A DNA stretch of 64,000 nt from CBDCFV01 sp965203835 (lineage in GTDB: Bacteria > Chloroflexota > Dehalococcoidia > Lucifugimonadales > UBA3495): the NCBI GenBank assembly GCA_965203835.1, contig OZ241919.1, forward strand, positions 1,674,001-1,738,000. The letters are read 5' to 3'. The position numbers and the translations under genes are program-made. This document shows, in pieces, positions 42,167 to 51,948 of this stretch. The notes beneath the pieces were generated by a model. The model was not told where the DNA came from. It made no database searches and worked only from the letters and a program-made list of their open reading frames with translations. Position 1 is the first letter of the stretch, and every line of letters starts with the position of its first letter.

Positions 42167-44023
42167 CTACACCCTCCGTACCGTCGCGCCGCCGGAACGT
42201 TGCAACCGCTCCGGCGTGAAGAGGTTAATCCGCCGGCTGAAGCCGACCCATGCCAATAACTGAAGCAGGTTGCGGCTCACCACAACGGCGGTGAACATGC
42301 TGGCGATGACGCCGATGCCCAAGCTTATGGCAAAGCCGGTAATCAGTCCGCCGCCCAAGCGGTCCCCGAACCAGATAAGCACGCCGCAGGTGATGAGTGT
42401 GGAAACGTTCCCGTCGCGGATCGCCGGCCAGGCCCGGTTGAACCCCACCTCCATGGCCGACGCGAGCGTCCGACCAATGCGTACTTCCTCTTTCATACGC
42501 TCGAAAATCAGAACGTTTGCGTCCACCGCCATACCCACCGACAGGATGAACCCGCCAATGTGCGAAAGGGTCAGGGTAATCGGTATCAGCTTGAACACCG
42601 CCAGTACCAGGAGCGCATAGACTATCAATGCCACCGCCGCCACTATCCCGGCCATGCGGTAGTAGGCCACCATGAACATCATGACCAGTCCCAGCCCCAC
42701 GATCCCGGCGTACAGGCTCTGCTTCAGCGACTCTGACCCCAGCAGGGCCGCTACGTCGCTCTCCTGGATGATGTTGAGCGGCACCGGCAGGCGCCCGGAC
42801 TCGAGCTGGATGGCCAACCTCCGCGCTTCCTCCCGGGTGAACGGGTCGGCTGTGCCTCCGCTGATCTGGCTGCGGCCGTCGCGAATCCATGCGCGGGCCA
42901 CGGGAGCCAACAACACTTCATCGTCCAGGAAGACCGCAATTCGTTTGGTAGGCACACCCACGATGCGGCGGGTGAGTTCACCGAAAATTTCAGATCCCTG
43001 ATCGTTGAAAGCGATATTGATTACCCAACCTGGCTCGATTTCAGTCGTCGCAGCATAGGCGCTCTCCAAGTCATCTCCGGTGAGTCCGATGTCGGCATCG
43101 TCGTAGACGATGCAAGTTTGATCGGTGCAAGTGCGCTCCTTGAACTCCAGCGTCGCCGTTTGTCCAATCAGCCTCTTGGCTTCGTCTATGCCGCTGGTGA
43201 CGCCAAATGACTCAATGGCGACCGACAACTCCCCCTCCAGTCTTTCCCGAAGCCGTTCCTGCTTTACCGTCCCGATGGTGTCGGTCTTCAGCCTGAATGT
43301 CCGGTCATCCTGCTGCTCCACCGAAATGTTCCCCAAGTCCAGGGGCAGGATAGCCGTTCGCAACGCCACCGGATCCACCGACTCGCTGAAAGTTACGCGG
43401 GTTATGGAGCCGCTGGCGCCCGGAAGCTGGACCAGGACCCGGTCCTCGCCCAAGCGTTGAATAATGGGCTCTTCAGTGCCGAAGAGGTTAACCCGCCGGT
43501 TGATAATATCCAGCACTCCCTCCATCTGGTCCGCCGTCGGGGGAGGAGTGTCCGTAACCGTAAAGGCCTCGATACCGCCAATTTCCTCTTCCAAGGCGGT
43601 CTCCAGATTGGTCCGGGTGTCAAAGTCCAGCACCTCTTCTGTTTTTATCTGGAAAGCGTTGCTGCCCGTGGACACCACCGATGGGAAAACGTCCACCCCT
43701 TCGGCGACATCGATTATGTCCTCGGGGGTAACGGACTCACTGAAAACGATGTCTATCTTGGTGCCGGACTCGGCTTGGTAGACCAAGTGTCCACCGCCTC
43801 GCAGGTCCAAGCCCAGCTTAAGGCCCAAAGGTCCTGTGCCGCCTCGTTCCAGGTTGACACCCGCAAATTGCAGATTGACCTCTCTGAAAGCCAGCGCTGC
43901 AAACGCGACGCCCAGGATTATCAATACGAAGACCGACAAGCGGATGCTCCGCTCGCGAGTAGAAGGGGGAAACAGCAGCCAGAGGATTGAACCGAAGACT
44001 CCCCCTAAGACCTTAGACGCCAC
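42167..44023 (-). CDS. secD: Protein translocase subunit SecD
   Basis: 618 residues, with a large periplasmic domain between helix 1 and helices 2-6. LGLDLRGGGHLVYQAES near 49, the P1 domain to about 400, and VGMAVDANVLIFERMKEEVR near 495 are conserved. It is directly upstream of secF and downstream of cca. Confidence 0.93.
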   Translation of the reverse strand: MASKVLGGVFGSILWLLFPPSTRERSIRLSVFVLIILGVAFAALAFREVNLQFAGVNLERGGTGPLGLKLGLDLRGGGHLVYQAESGTKIDIVFSESVTPEDIIDVAEGVDVFPSVVSTGSNAFQIKTEEVLDFDTRTNLETALEEEIGGIEAFTVTDTPPPTADQMEGVLDIINRRVNLFGTEEPIIQRLGEDRVLVQLPGASGSITRVTFSESVDPVALRTAILPLDLGNISVEQQDDRTFRLKTDTIGTVKQERLRERLEGELSVAIESFGVTSGIDEAKRLIGQTATLEFKERTCTDQTCIVYDDADIGLTGDDLESAYAATTEIEPGWVINIAFNDQGSEIFGELTRRIVGVPTKRIAVFLDDEVLLAPVARAWIRDGRSQISGGTADPFTREEARRLAIQLESGRLPVPLNIIQESDVAALLGSESLKQSLYAGIVGLGLVMMFMVAYYRMAGIVAAVALIVYALLVLAVFKLIPITLTLSHIGGFILSVGMAVDANVLIFERMKEEVRIGRTLASAMEVGFNRAWPAIRDGNVSTLITCGVLIWFGDRLGGGLITGFAISLGIGVIASMFTAVVVSRNLLQLLAWVGFSRRINLFTPERLQRSGGATVRRV

Positions 44024-44026
44024 AGA

Positions 44027-45553
44027 CTAACCTCCCACACCCTTTCCGTCTCGGTTCAAGGCTGACTCGACCAGGACCATCGCATCTTCCCGGGAGGAGA
44101 TTTCTCCCGCTGCATGAGCTTCCTGGACTTGCTCCAGCAACCGGCCTATGACCGGACCCGGCTCCAGGTGGAACCGTTGCATCAGGTCATGTCCGGTAAC
44201 CAACCGGGCCCTTTGTTGCGAGACCGGGGGTTGAGTACCCACCTGTAAAATATACGTCACCATTCTAGCATGGGCCGCCCACGCATCCAGGACCAGTTCG
44301 GGGCCTCTCGCGGCCAAGTGGTCCGCCATCCACAAGTAAAGCGTGTCGATGGCTACATCTCCCACGTCCCGGAAATACCGGTAAATCGCCCTGTTGGTGG
44401 GAAGTTCGATGCCTTCTTCCTTCCCGTCTTTCCCGCGCAGGCGGGAAACCTGCCGGGGGCGGGGGTGCATTGTGGCGGGGCGCATGTGATGGCGCACCAT
44501 TCCAGCCACCGCCGCTATACCCTTGGAACTGAATCGCAGTTGGGCCAAGCGATCTTCCGTCATCTCCGCGCCCAATTCGGGGTGGCCGAGAAACCTGGTG
44601 CGCCCGGTATCGTCTATCGACTTGGTCTGCGGCTTGGCGACGTCGTGGAGCAGTGCGCCCAGTTTCAGCAATGTGCCCCTCGTATGGCCGTCACTGACTT
44701 CCTGCCCGAAGTATGACTCCCGCTCCGACGCCCACGGGACGAAGGAATAGACGGGCGAATTCTGGTGCCCCTTGGTAACCAGTTCGGCAGACTCTACGCA
44801 GTGAATCAGATGCCCCCAAACGTCCCAATAGTGTTCCTTGGGTTGTCCCACTCCCTTCGCGGCTTCCAACTCGGGAAGCACCCGGCAAAGCAGGTCCAGG
44901 CGGTCCAACACTTCCAAGTGTCCCTTGGCTCCATCCAGCGCCAGCAGGCCCAGGAATTCGCTCCGCACCCGGTCGCCCGCTACCCTGGCGATTTGCGGCG
45001 CGTCCGCCATGATCATGCGCGCCGTGTCCGGGTCCAGTCGAAACCGCAGGCGCGCCGCCAACCGGATGCCCCGCAAAAGGCGGCCCGGGTCCTCCCGGAA
45101 TACGTTGGGCCCTATCGCCCGGATGCACTTGCGTGACATGTCCAGCCGCCCGTGGAACGGGTCTATCACCAACTCTCCCAGCGCCGGAGTCGGCCCCGAC
45201 GCGGGTATGGCATCCAAGGGAAGGGCCAGCGCGTTCAAGCTGAAGTCCCGGTTGGCCAGGTCTTCTTCGATGTCTCCGTAGAACTCCCTCAGGTCTATCG
45301 TCCAGGGTCCTTCCTGCCCGCCGTCGGGGTCCGGCGCCGCCACCCGGACTACCCTGTGAGGCGTGCCCAAAGGGATATAGGTCCCTCCAAGGAACCGGGC
45401 CAACTCCGGCCCCACTCTCTGCACGTCGGCGCTCGTGGCAATATCCAGATCGCGCTCCGGGCCCACCGACAACAACGTGTCTCTAAGGTAGCCCCCGACC
45501 AGAAAGGCCCTGCTCTCCTGTCCGCTGAAGAATTTCCTTAATTTGTCCAGCAT
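44027..45553 (-). CDS. cca: CCA-adding / poly(A) polymerase-type nucleotidyltransferase with repeat insertion
   Basis: 508 residues. VGGYLRDTLLSVGPERDLDIATS near 19-41 is the nucleotidyltransferase signature (G-G, D-x-D), DFSLNALAL near 98 and RAIGPNVFREDPGRLLRGI near 141 follow, and an HD region (GALLHDVAKP near 294) adds a phosphohydrolase-type domain. About 18 residues around 361-382 (VSRLRGKDGKEE) are encoded by an in-frame palindromic repeat between the conserved VRHHMRPATMH and RAIYRYFRDVGDV. It repairs or adds tRNA CCA ends. Confidence 0.88.
   Translation of the reverse strand: MLDKLRKFFSGQESRAFLVGGYLRDTLLSVGPERDLDIATSADVQRVGPELARFLGGTYIPLGTPHRVVRVAAPDPDGGQEGPWTIDLREFYGDIEEDLANRDFSLNALALPLDAIPASGPTPALGELVIDPFHGRLDMSRKCIRAIGPNVFREDPGRLLRGIRLAARLRFRLDPDTARMIMADAPQIARVAGDRVRSEFLGLLALDGAKGHLEVLDRLDLLCRVLPELEAAKGVGQPKEHYWDVWGHLIHCVESAELVTKGHQNSPVYSFVPWASERESYFGQEVSDGHTRGTLLKLGALLHDVAKPQTKSIDDTGRTRFLGHPELGAEMTEDRLAQLRFSSKGIAAVAGMVRHHMRPATMHPRPRQVSRLRGKDGKEEGIELPTNRAIYRYFRDVGDVAIDTLYLWMADHLAARGPELVLDAWAAHARMVTYILQVGTQPPVSQQRARLVTGHDLMQRFHLEPGPVIGRLLEQVQEAHAAGEISSREDAMVLVESALNRDGKGVGG
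44429..44448. repeat. Palindromic repeat inside cca
   Basis: TTTCCCGCGCAGGCGGGAAA: the same loop as the common form with the outer bases changed on both arms, keeping pairing. It is read on the minus strand within the extra residues VSRLRGKD. Confidence 0.85.
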
Positions 45554-45664
45554 GGTATTACCGGCGGCCCACTAATTGGCATACAAAATAAAGCTTGGTC
45601 TCGAAAGCATGGATTGGAAATTTGATGACAGGAAACCGGAACGGGCAGTCAGTAGCGCGATTCG

Positions 45665-46219
45665 CTATGCCGGTTGCTCCGGAGTATCGGGGCCGGAATC
45701 GACGGAGTCCTCGTTCTCTCCGTCGCCTTCAGACTCCTCCTCTTCCTCCGGCGTGATCTTCCAAAGGCTGTCCGGGGAAACCAAATGGTCTATGTACAGG
45801 CTCCCCTGCAAATGTCCCGTTTCATGCTCCAGCGCTTGGGCCAATAACCCGTCCGCCTTGATTCGGATGACCTTGCCGTCCAGACCAATGGCCCGTGCCC
45901 GCACCGTTTCCGAACGCTTCACCAGTCCCCGGTACCCGGGAATGCTCAAGCAGCCTTCCACTACCTCCCGCTCCCCCTCCCTCCTGACTATCTCCGGGTT
46001 AATGAGCACCAGGGCCTCTTCCCAATCGGGCAACTGGATAACCGCTACTTTTTGCAGCGAACCCACTTGATTGGCCGCCAGTCCTACACCAAACTCGGCG
46101 TGCATCGTTTCTATCATGTCGTCGGTAAACTTCTTCATATTCGGAGGAATCTTACCGATTTTCCTGGTATGATGCCGCAAAATCGGGTCCGGCAGATGTC
46201 TCATCTTCAGGACCGCCAA
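45665..46219 (-). CDS. def: Peptide deformylase
   Basis: 184 residues. GVGLAANQVG (motif 1), EGCLSIPGY (motif 2, metal cysteine) and QALEHETGHLQG (motif 3, HExxH) are all present. The last 30 residues are a very acidic tail (EEEEESEGDGENEDSVD). It removes the formyl group from nascent proteins. It lies upstream of cca on the same strand. Confidence 0.93.
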   Translation of the reverse strand: MAVLKMRHLPDPILRHHTRKIGKIPPNMKKFTDDMIETMHAEFGVGLAANQVGSLQKVAVIQLPDWEEALVLINPEIVRREGEREVVEGCLSIPGYRGLVKRSETVRARAIGLDGKVIRIKADGLLAQALEHETGHLQGSLYIDHLVSPDSLWKITPEEEEESEGDGENEDSVDSGPDTPEQPA

Positions 46220-46308
46220 TGTATCCGCCTCCGGGTGATGATCCCCGCCTTCAGGTTCCGTTGACGCTTCCCCGTCACTCCCACAACCCCTTCCCCATCA
46301 TTCCCACG

Positions 46309-46371
46309 CTAATATTCGTCATTCCCGCCCCGCGCTAATATTCGTCATTCCCGCGAAGGCGGGAATCCAGA
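46309..46371. repeat. Palindromic repeat between priA and def
   Basis: CTAATATTCGTCATTCCCGC occurs twice, the second leading into a perfect ATTCCCGCGAAGGCGGGAAT (46347-46366). Part of the 270-base gap between priA and def; the rest holds a short direct repeat ACCAAGGTTATG and no gene. Confidence 0.75.
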
Positions 46372-46487
46372 CACCTTCAAACCAAGGTTATGGGAGAGAA
46401 GCAAGGGGAGAGAAACAAGTCATTGAACCAAGGTTATGTGAATTCGCACGTGATTATATCCAAGCTCGTTCTTGAGTGTAAAGCCGC

Positions 46488-48938
46488 TCACAGAACGTGG
46501 ACCGGGTCAACGTCCACTGTACAACCCGCGGGAATGCGGAAATCGTCCAGAAACCTTTGCAGGTTTGGCCCCCTGATGGTCAGGTGCCAGCGGTGCCGGC
46601 CCCTGAGCCGCGGCGGGAATCCCGGCGCGGGGCCGATGACTTCTATCGCGGTAATCCCTTGCGCGTAAGCCTTCCGTCGTATTTCCCTGGCCGTATTGAT
46701 GGCTTGGCGCTGGCACACGGTCTCATCGCTGTCCTGGAACACCAAGTGCGCTAACCGGTTGAACGGCGGGTTGCCCAGTTCCCGGCGGGAGGCAATCTCC
46801 CGGTCGTACATCGCGGCGTAGTCCTGCCGGGCCGCGGCGATTACGGCGTAATGTTCGGGAACATAGGTCTGGATGAACGCTCTGCCCGGTTCCTTCCCTC
46901 GTCCCGCCCGGCCCGCGACTTGGCAAAGCAGTCCGAAAGTCCTCTCTCCGGCCCTGAAGTCCGGCAGGTGCAGCCCAACGTCGGCCAGTATCATCCCGAC
47001 CACGGTCACGTTCGCCACGTCGAGGCCCTTCGCCACCACCTGCGTTCCCACCAGCACCTGTGTCTCACCCGATGCGAACTGCCGCATCGTCGCGCCGGGG
47101 TCCAAGCCGCCTTGGGCCGCATCCGAGTCCCACCGCTGGACTCTCACCCCCGGCAGCAGGCTCGACACCTCGTCCACTACCCGCTGAGTGCCTATGCCCA
47201 GTTGCCTTATGTTGCCGCTGCGGCACTCCCGGCAACTGGCCAGCGGCCAGCGGCGCCGGTTGCAATGGTGGCATCGCAGCCTTCCATCGGCGGCGTGGAA
47301 GGCGAGCGGCACGGAGCAGCGGGAGCAGGTTGCTACGTAACCGCAATCGCGGCACTGAACGATAGGAGCGCTGCCGCGCCGGTTCAGGAACAGTATGGAT
47401 TGTTGGCCCCGCGCGATGCACTGCTCAAGGGAGCGGGACAACCTGCGGCTGAATATGCTGCGATTGCCCTCCTTCAACTCCCTCCGCATGTCGACGATTT
47501 CCACTTGGGCCATCGCTTGGTCGCGGATTCCCGGTCGGGCCTCGATTCTATGGGGCAACTCCAGCAGCCGGTGCCTGCTTGGGTGGGCGTCTCTGGCGAA
47601 GTAGTAAGACTCCACGTCCGGGGTGGCGCTGCCCATGACCACCACCGCGCCGCAGAGGCGCGACAACTCCAACGCGGTGGTGCGCGCATGGTACAAAGGC
47701 GGCGCTTGCAACTCTTTGTAGGTCCACTCGTGCTCCTCGTCCAGAATCACCAAGCCCAGCCGTTCCAACGGCGAGAACAATGCGCTCCTGGCGCCCACCA
47801 CCACGTCGTATTCGCCGGACTGGATTTTCCACCACTGGTCGAATTTCTGCCGCGTAGTCAGGCGGCTATGGATGATTGCGACCCTGCCCGGAAAGCGGGC
47901 ATTCAACCTGTCCAGCGTCTGCGGGGTAAGGGATATTTCCGGCACCAGGTAGACCGCCTGCATCCCTTGACCCACGGCCTGTTGAATCGCTTGCAGGTAT
48001 ACTTCCGTCTTGCCGCTGCCGGTGACGCCGTGCAGCAGAAAGCTCCTTGGCTTCACTGACGGGTCGTCCAACGCCTCCGTTATCCGGCGCAGCGCATCGG
48101 CTTGCGCGGCGGTCAGGGTCAACGGCGCGGCCCTGCTCCACTCCGTCGCAGACGCCGGGTCTGCTTCCTCCCTCCGCCACTCTATCCCAAGCAGTCCCTT
48201 GTCAACCAGAGCTTGCCCAACCCCGCTGCCAAAAGCCTTGTTGGCGACGGAATAGGAGTATGGCCTGCCGGACTCTCTGACGGCGCTGAGCAACTCCGCT
48301 TGCTTACCGGATGGCCTCGGTCTCTCCTTGGCGTCCTCAGTATTCGCTATAGGTGTATCCGTGGCGAACAAATAACGCTGGTAACGGGGTACAATCCTGG
48401 GGCGCGGCAGGCTGACGTGCCGTCGCACCAGCCTCTTGTCAATCAACCGGCGCAGTTCCCGCGTACTATTTTTGCCCAAGGATTTAAGGAAATCGGCCTC
48501 GGCCAGCCAATTGGAGTTGGCTAATACAGACAAAGCTTCACGGGTTTCGGCCCGTAACTCATCCAGTACAGCGGCGTTGTCAATTTCATCCTGGGGGACG
48601 GCGTTGACCCGCGAGCGGACGTGGGCTTCAAATCCCGGAGGCAAACAGAGAGCCAAAGCGTCGAAAAGCGGACAGAGATAATAGCCGCTGAGCCAGCGTC
48701 CCAGCTCCATAAAAACCGGATTGACGAGGGGAGACGGTTCGACGGGTTGCAGGATATCCTTGGTGAATTCTACCTTGGGGGCGTCGGTCAGTTCGATGAT
48801 AATGCCTTGGGCCACCCGCCGCCCGAAGGGGACCCATACCATTTGGCCCGGCTCGACCGCGAAATCGGGAGGAACACTATACGAGAAAGTGCAGGGGTCT
48901 CTAACCGGCGCGGCCACCGCTACTTCCGCGTATCTCAT
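46488..48938 (-). CDS. priA: Primosomal protein N' (PriA helicase)
   Basis: 816 residues. An N-terminal 3'-DNA binding domain (1-105), winged helix, then Walker A (HGVTGSGKTEVYL near 304) and DEEH (LVILDEEHEWTYK near 399). The zinc module (CRDCGYVATCSRC, CHHC, CREC, near 530-575) interrupts the helicase core. It restarts stalled forks. It lies downstream of rplS, with a repeat in between. Confidence 0.93.
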   Translation of the reverse strand: MRYAEVAVAAPVRDPCTFSYSVPPDFAVEPGQMVWVPFGRRVAQGIIIELTDAPKVEFTKDILQPVEPSPLVNPVFMELGRWLSGYYLCPLFDALALCLPPGFEAHVRSRVNAVPQDEIDNAAVLDELRAETREALSVLANSNWLAEADFLKSLGKNSTRELRRLIDKRLVRRHVSLPRPRIVPRYQRYLFATDTPIANTEDAKERPRPSGKQAELLSAVRESGRPYSYSVANKAFGSGVGQALVDKGLLGIEWRREEADPASATEWSRAAPLTLTAAQADALRRITEALDDPSVKPRSFLLHGVTGSGKTEVYLQAIQQAVGQGMQAVYLVPEISLTPQTLDRLNARFPGRVAIIHSRLTTRQKFDQWWKIQSGEYDVVVGARSALFSPLERLGLVILDEEHEWTYKELQAPPLYHARTTALELSRLCGAVVVMGSATPDVESYYFARDAHPSRHRLLELPHRIEARPGIRDQAMAQVEIVDMRRELKEGNRSIFSRRLSRSLEQCIARGQQSILFLNRRGSAPIVQCRDCGYVATCSRCSVPLAFHAADGRLRCHHCNRRRWPLASCRECRSGNIRQLGIGTQRVVDEVSSLLPGVRVQRWDSDAAQGGLDPGATMRQFASGETQVLVGTQVVAKGLDVANVTVVGMILADVGLHLPDFRAGERTFGLLCQVAGRAGRGKEPGRAFIQTYVPEHYAVIAAARQDYAAMYDREIASRRELGNPPFNRLAHLVFQDSDETVCQRQAINTAREIRRKAYAQGITAIEVIGPAPGFPPRLRGRHRWHLTIRGPNLQRFLDDFRIPAGCTVDVDPVHVL

Positions 48939-49028
48939 GGCCTATATTCCAAGGTGGTTTATTAGGAGAAAACTCCCACGCCCAACCCATCATTCCAGCC
49001 CCTAAACTGTCATTCCCGCCCTCTTTCG

Positions 49029-49054
49029 TCATTCCCGCGCAGGCGGGAATCCAG
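49029..49054. repeat. Palindromic repeat, short form
   Basis: A perfect ATTCCCGCGCAGGCGGGAAT (49029-49048) followed by CCAGA, in the space between rplS and priA. Confidence 0.8.
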
Positions 49055-49102
49055 AACTCCTAACAGCAGAGAAGGCGTAGTAGCAAGAAAAGAAGGCTGC
49101 GC

Positions 49103-49477
49103 CTACCCACCCGCCTGACCGCGGGGCCGCCTGGGGACCGTCTTTTCCTTGATCCGGGCCGCCCGGCCTTGGAGTCCTCTCAGGTAATACAGCTTCGCCC
49201 GCCGCACCGACCCTCGCCTGGTGACTTCCAAGGACTCGATCAGCGGGGAGTGCAACGGAAAGATACGTTCGATGCCGATGCCGGCGGTAATCCTGCGGAC
49301 GGTGAAGTTGGCGGCGACGCCGACCCCGTTGTTGAGCCGGATCACGACGCCCTGAAATGCTTGAATACGTTCCCGGTCCCCTTCCCGGATACGGAAGTTC
49401 ACCCGCACGGTATCGCCGGGTCCGAACGCCGGTATGTTGGGGTTGGGGTCCGTCTTTACTAGCTGCGCAGCTTCCAT
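49103..49477 (-). CDS. rplS: Ribosomal protein L19
   Basis: 124 residues. GDTVRVNFRIREGDRERIQ near 22 and the GIGIERIFPLHSPLIESLEV segment near 67 are L19 signatures, followed by RRGSVRRAKLYYLRGLQGR. The start lies after the GGCGAGATGAC leader. A component of the large subunit. Confidence 0.95.
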   Translation of the reverse strand: MEAAQLVKTDPNPNIPAFGPGDTVRVNFRIREGDRERIQAFQGVVIRLNNGVGVAANFTVRRITAGIGIERIFPLHSPLIESLEVTRRGSVRRAKLYYLRGLQGRAARIKEKTVPRRPRGQAGG

Positions 49478-49850
49478 GTCATCTCGCCTGAATTCAGATG
49501 CGGTCAGGGCTTGCCTAGTTCACGCGATTGCACCGTAAAACCAAGCGTCAAAAGCCATCTGCCGAGAGTATCGAGCACCTAGCATATCACACCGCCTGCC
49601 CCTTTGGTACGCCCTAACCGTCATCGCGCTGGCTGTTTCATTCTCCCATCATATTCGTTATTCCCGCGCAGAGCCTGCCCTCGCGAAGGCGGGGGCGGGA
49701 ATCCATCATCCTCCCCTCACAGTAACGCTCCCTGCCTCGGCGCGCATGAATTACCGCTCATACCTCCGCAGGGCGACGTTTTCCTGCAGGGGAGTGACGG
49801 TTGCGGTACACTGTAGCCGGGCATTATGTAAATGGCGGGGAGAGTGAATC
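49478..49850. other. Divergent intergenic region with one repeat copy
   Basis: Between divergent rplS and the NCS2 permease. A long-loop palindromic repeat lies at about 49658-49706. I see no gene and no convincing promoter; a TTGACG lies on the minus strand near 49549 without a good -10. Confidence 0.5.
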
Positions 49851-51602
49851 TTGGCTGCTCACGTGAACGACAACGTTCGATACGAACCCAACGAGAACCC
49901 TTCCCCATTGGTGACCGTTGGCGCCGGCGCTCAGGCCGCGGCGCTGATAGTGGCGCCGGTGGTGTTGACGGTGGTCATCGTCGGCCGTATAGCCGGCCAG
50001 TCCGATTCCTACATGGCTTGGGGGGCCTTTGCGGCGCTGCTGGTAAGCGGCGTCACCACCGTCCTGCAAGCGGTGCGGGTTGGCAGGGTCGGGGCCGGGC
50101 ACGTGCTCATCATGGGCACGTCGGGGGCGTTCATCGCGGTTTGCGTAGCGGCCTTGGTGAAGGGCGGCCCCGCTACTATGGCCAGCCTTATCGTCATATC
50201 GTCGCTGTTTCAGTTCCTGCTGGCGGCGCGGCTGTCCCTGCTGCGGCGGATATTCACCCCGGTGGTGTCCGGCACCGTGATCATGCTGATAGCGGCCACG
50301 GTGATACCCTTGGTGTTCGATACGCTGACCCATGTGCCGGAGGGAACTGCATCGGGATTGGCGTCAACAGTGGCGCCGATTGCGGCGCTGGCTACGCTGG
50401 TGACCGTGGCGGGCTTGGTGCTCCGGGCGCCGCCGGCATGGCGGCTGTGGTCCCCGGTCATCGGCATCGTCGTGGGCTGCGCGGTGTCGGCCCCTTTCGG
50501 GCTGTACGACGTGCAGACCGTACTGGACGCTCCCTGGGTGGGCGTTCCGGTAGGTGCTTGGCCGGGATTCGACTTTACGCCCGGTCACGCGTTCTGGGCC
50601 CTGTTGCCCGCGTTCGTGGTGGTGACGCTGGTGGGGGCGATAGAGACGGTGGGCGACGGGGTGGCCATCCAGAGAGTATCGCAACGGAGGCCCCGGGCAA
50701 CGGACTTCCGGGTGGTGCAGGGAGCCCTGAACGCCGACGGCGTCGGAAACCTTCTGTCGGGCCTTTTGGGGACGCTGCCCAACACCACCTACTCTACCAG
50801 CATCTCCCTGGCCGAGGTCACCGGAATCGCCGCCAGGCGGGTGGGTATCGTAATCGGCGTCATCTTCGTCGCGGTGGCCTTCTTCCCCAAGTTCACGGCC
50901 CTGTTGATTGCCATCCCCGGCCCAGTGGTGGCGGCTTATGTTACGGTGCTGCTGGGGCTGCTGTTCGTGCAGGGAATGAAGATAGTCATCCAGGACGGCC
51001 TGGACCACCGGAAGGCGGCAGTGGCGGGACTGGCCTTCTGGATTGGGACAGGCTTCCAGAACAAGTGGATTTTCCCTGACCTGCTGGGAGAGGGATTCGT
51101 AGGAGTGCTGTTCGGCAACGGCATGACATCCGGGGCGATGGTCGCCATCATCATGATGGTGTTCATGGAATTGACGGGGCCGCGCCGGAGGCGCTTGGCA
51201 GTATCTCTGGATGCCGAAGCGCTGCCTCGGCTGGAGGAGTTCCTGCGTGGGTTCGCTTCCAGGTCCGGGTGGAACGCCGCCTCCACCGAAAGGCTCGTGT
51301 TGGTGGGAGAGGAGACGCTGGCGAGCATGACATCGTCGGAGGACGGACACCTCAATGGCGACAGGCCCCGGCGCTTGGTGGTCATTGCCCGCAAAGACGT
51401 TCACGGAGCGGAGTTGGAATTTGTTTCGGCGACCGAGGGAGAGAATCTGGAGGACCGCTTGGCGTACCTTGGGGAGGCGCCCGACGTACCCGATGGGCGG
51501 GAGATTTCGTTCCGCCTGTTACGGCATTACGCCTCTTCGGTATATCACCAGAAGTATCACGGGGTGGACATCGTTACGGTCAACGTCGAGGGCGGGCGTT
51601 AG
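49851..51602 (+). CDS. NCS2-type permease with extra C-terminal soluble domain
   Basis: 583 residues from a TTG with GGGGAG seven bases upstream. Residues about 20-440 form a 12-14-helix NCS2 (uracil/xanthine permease) core with AAATVIPLVFD, GAIETVGDGVAIQRVS and LPNTTYSTSISLAEVTGIA landmarks. Residues about 445-583 are a soluble domain: helix STERLVLVGEETLASM, strand RRLVVIARKDVHGAELEF and a final strand YHGVDIVTVNVEG. The spacing recalls a degenerate HATPase (RsbW-like) fold, my inference; conserved ATP-site residues are not obvious. Substrate not known. Confidence 0.78.
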   Translation: MAAHVNDNVRYEPNENPSPLVTVGAGAQAAALIVAPVVLTVVIVGRIAGQSDSYMAWGAFAALLVSGVTTVLQAVRVGRVGAGHVLIMGTSGAFIAVCVAALVKGGPATMASLIVISSLFQFLLAARLSLLRRIFTPVVSGTVIMLIAATVIPLVFDTLTHVPEGTASGLASTVAPIAALATLVTVAGLVLRAPPAWRLWSPVIGIVVGCAVSAPFGLYDVQTVLDAPWVGVPVGAWPGFDFTPGHAFWALLPAFVVVTLVGAIETVGDGVAIQRVSQRRPRATDFRVVQGALNADGVGNLLSGLLGTLPNTTYSTSISLAEVTGIAARRVGIVIGVIFVAVAFFPKFTALLIAIPGPVVAAYVTVLLGLLFVQGMKIVIQDGLDHRKAAVAGLAFWIGTGFQNKWIFPDLLGEGFVGVLFGNGMTSGAMVAIIMMVFMELTGPRRRRLAVSLDAEALPRLEEFLRGFASRSGWNAASTERLVLVGEETLASMTSSEDGHLNGDRPRRLVVIARKDVHGAELEFVSATEGENLEDRLAYLGEAPDVPDGREISFRLLRHYASSVYHQKYHGVDIVTVNVEGGR

Positions 51603-51648
51603 CTTGCGGACCCCTGTCTCCGTTCCACCAGGCAGCTGTGCCCTCAGT

Positions 51649-51948
51649 TTATGGGCTTTGATTTTGAAACCTTGACCGCAACGGTTCAGTGGCTGGTGCC
51701 TTTAGTTCCTCAATGATCAGTTGGCAAATCGGTATACCCGGAGTTAATCGGCATAAGAATGGACCGACATTGGAGATTTCCAAACGGATGGTTCCGCGAA
51801 AATCCGCGTGAATAGTTGGTGCGCTTTGGTGTATGGATAAACCAAATCGAGCTAATGAAGTGGAATACATACCTTCGTCGGGAATAGGCGTAATGACCAA
51901 TGTGCCTTGTTCCAAGGCTTCCCGGATATTGTCCCCACTGTAGATCAT
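51649..51948 (-). CDS. dCTP deaminase-like protein with large internal deletion
   Basis: 99 residues from ATG 51948, overlapping the upstream TAA (TAATG). Residues 1-22 match the Dcd N-terminus (IYSGDNIREALEQGTL), then the sequence jumps to the catalytic SSLAR-type motif (STSLARFGLS, 29-38) and FRGTIRLEISNVGPF (51-65) with the catalytic glutamate and RLTPGIPICQLIIEE. About 85 residues of the usual enzyme between the two are missing. Key residues remain, so it could be a small relative rather than a pseudogene. The DNA is clearly more AT-rich than its neighbours, suggesting transfer. Confidence 0.6.
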   Translation of the reverse strand: MIYSGDNIREALEQGTLVITPIPDEGMYSTSLARFGLSIHQSAPTIHADFRGTIRLEISNVGPFLCRLTPGIPICQLIIEELKAPATEPLRSRFQNQSP

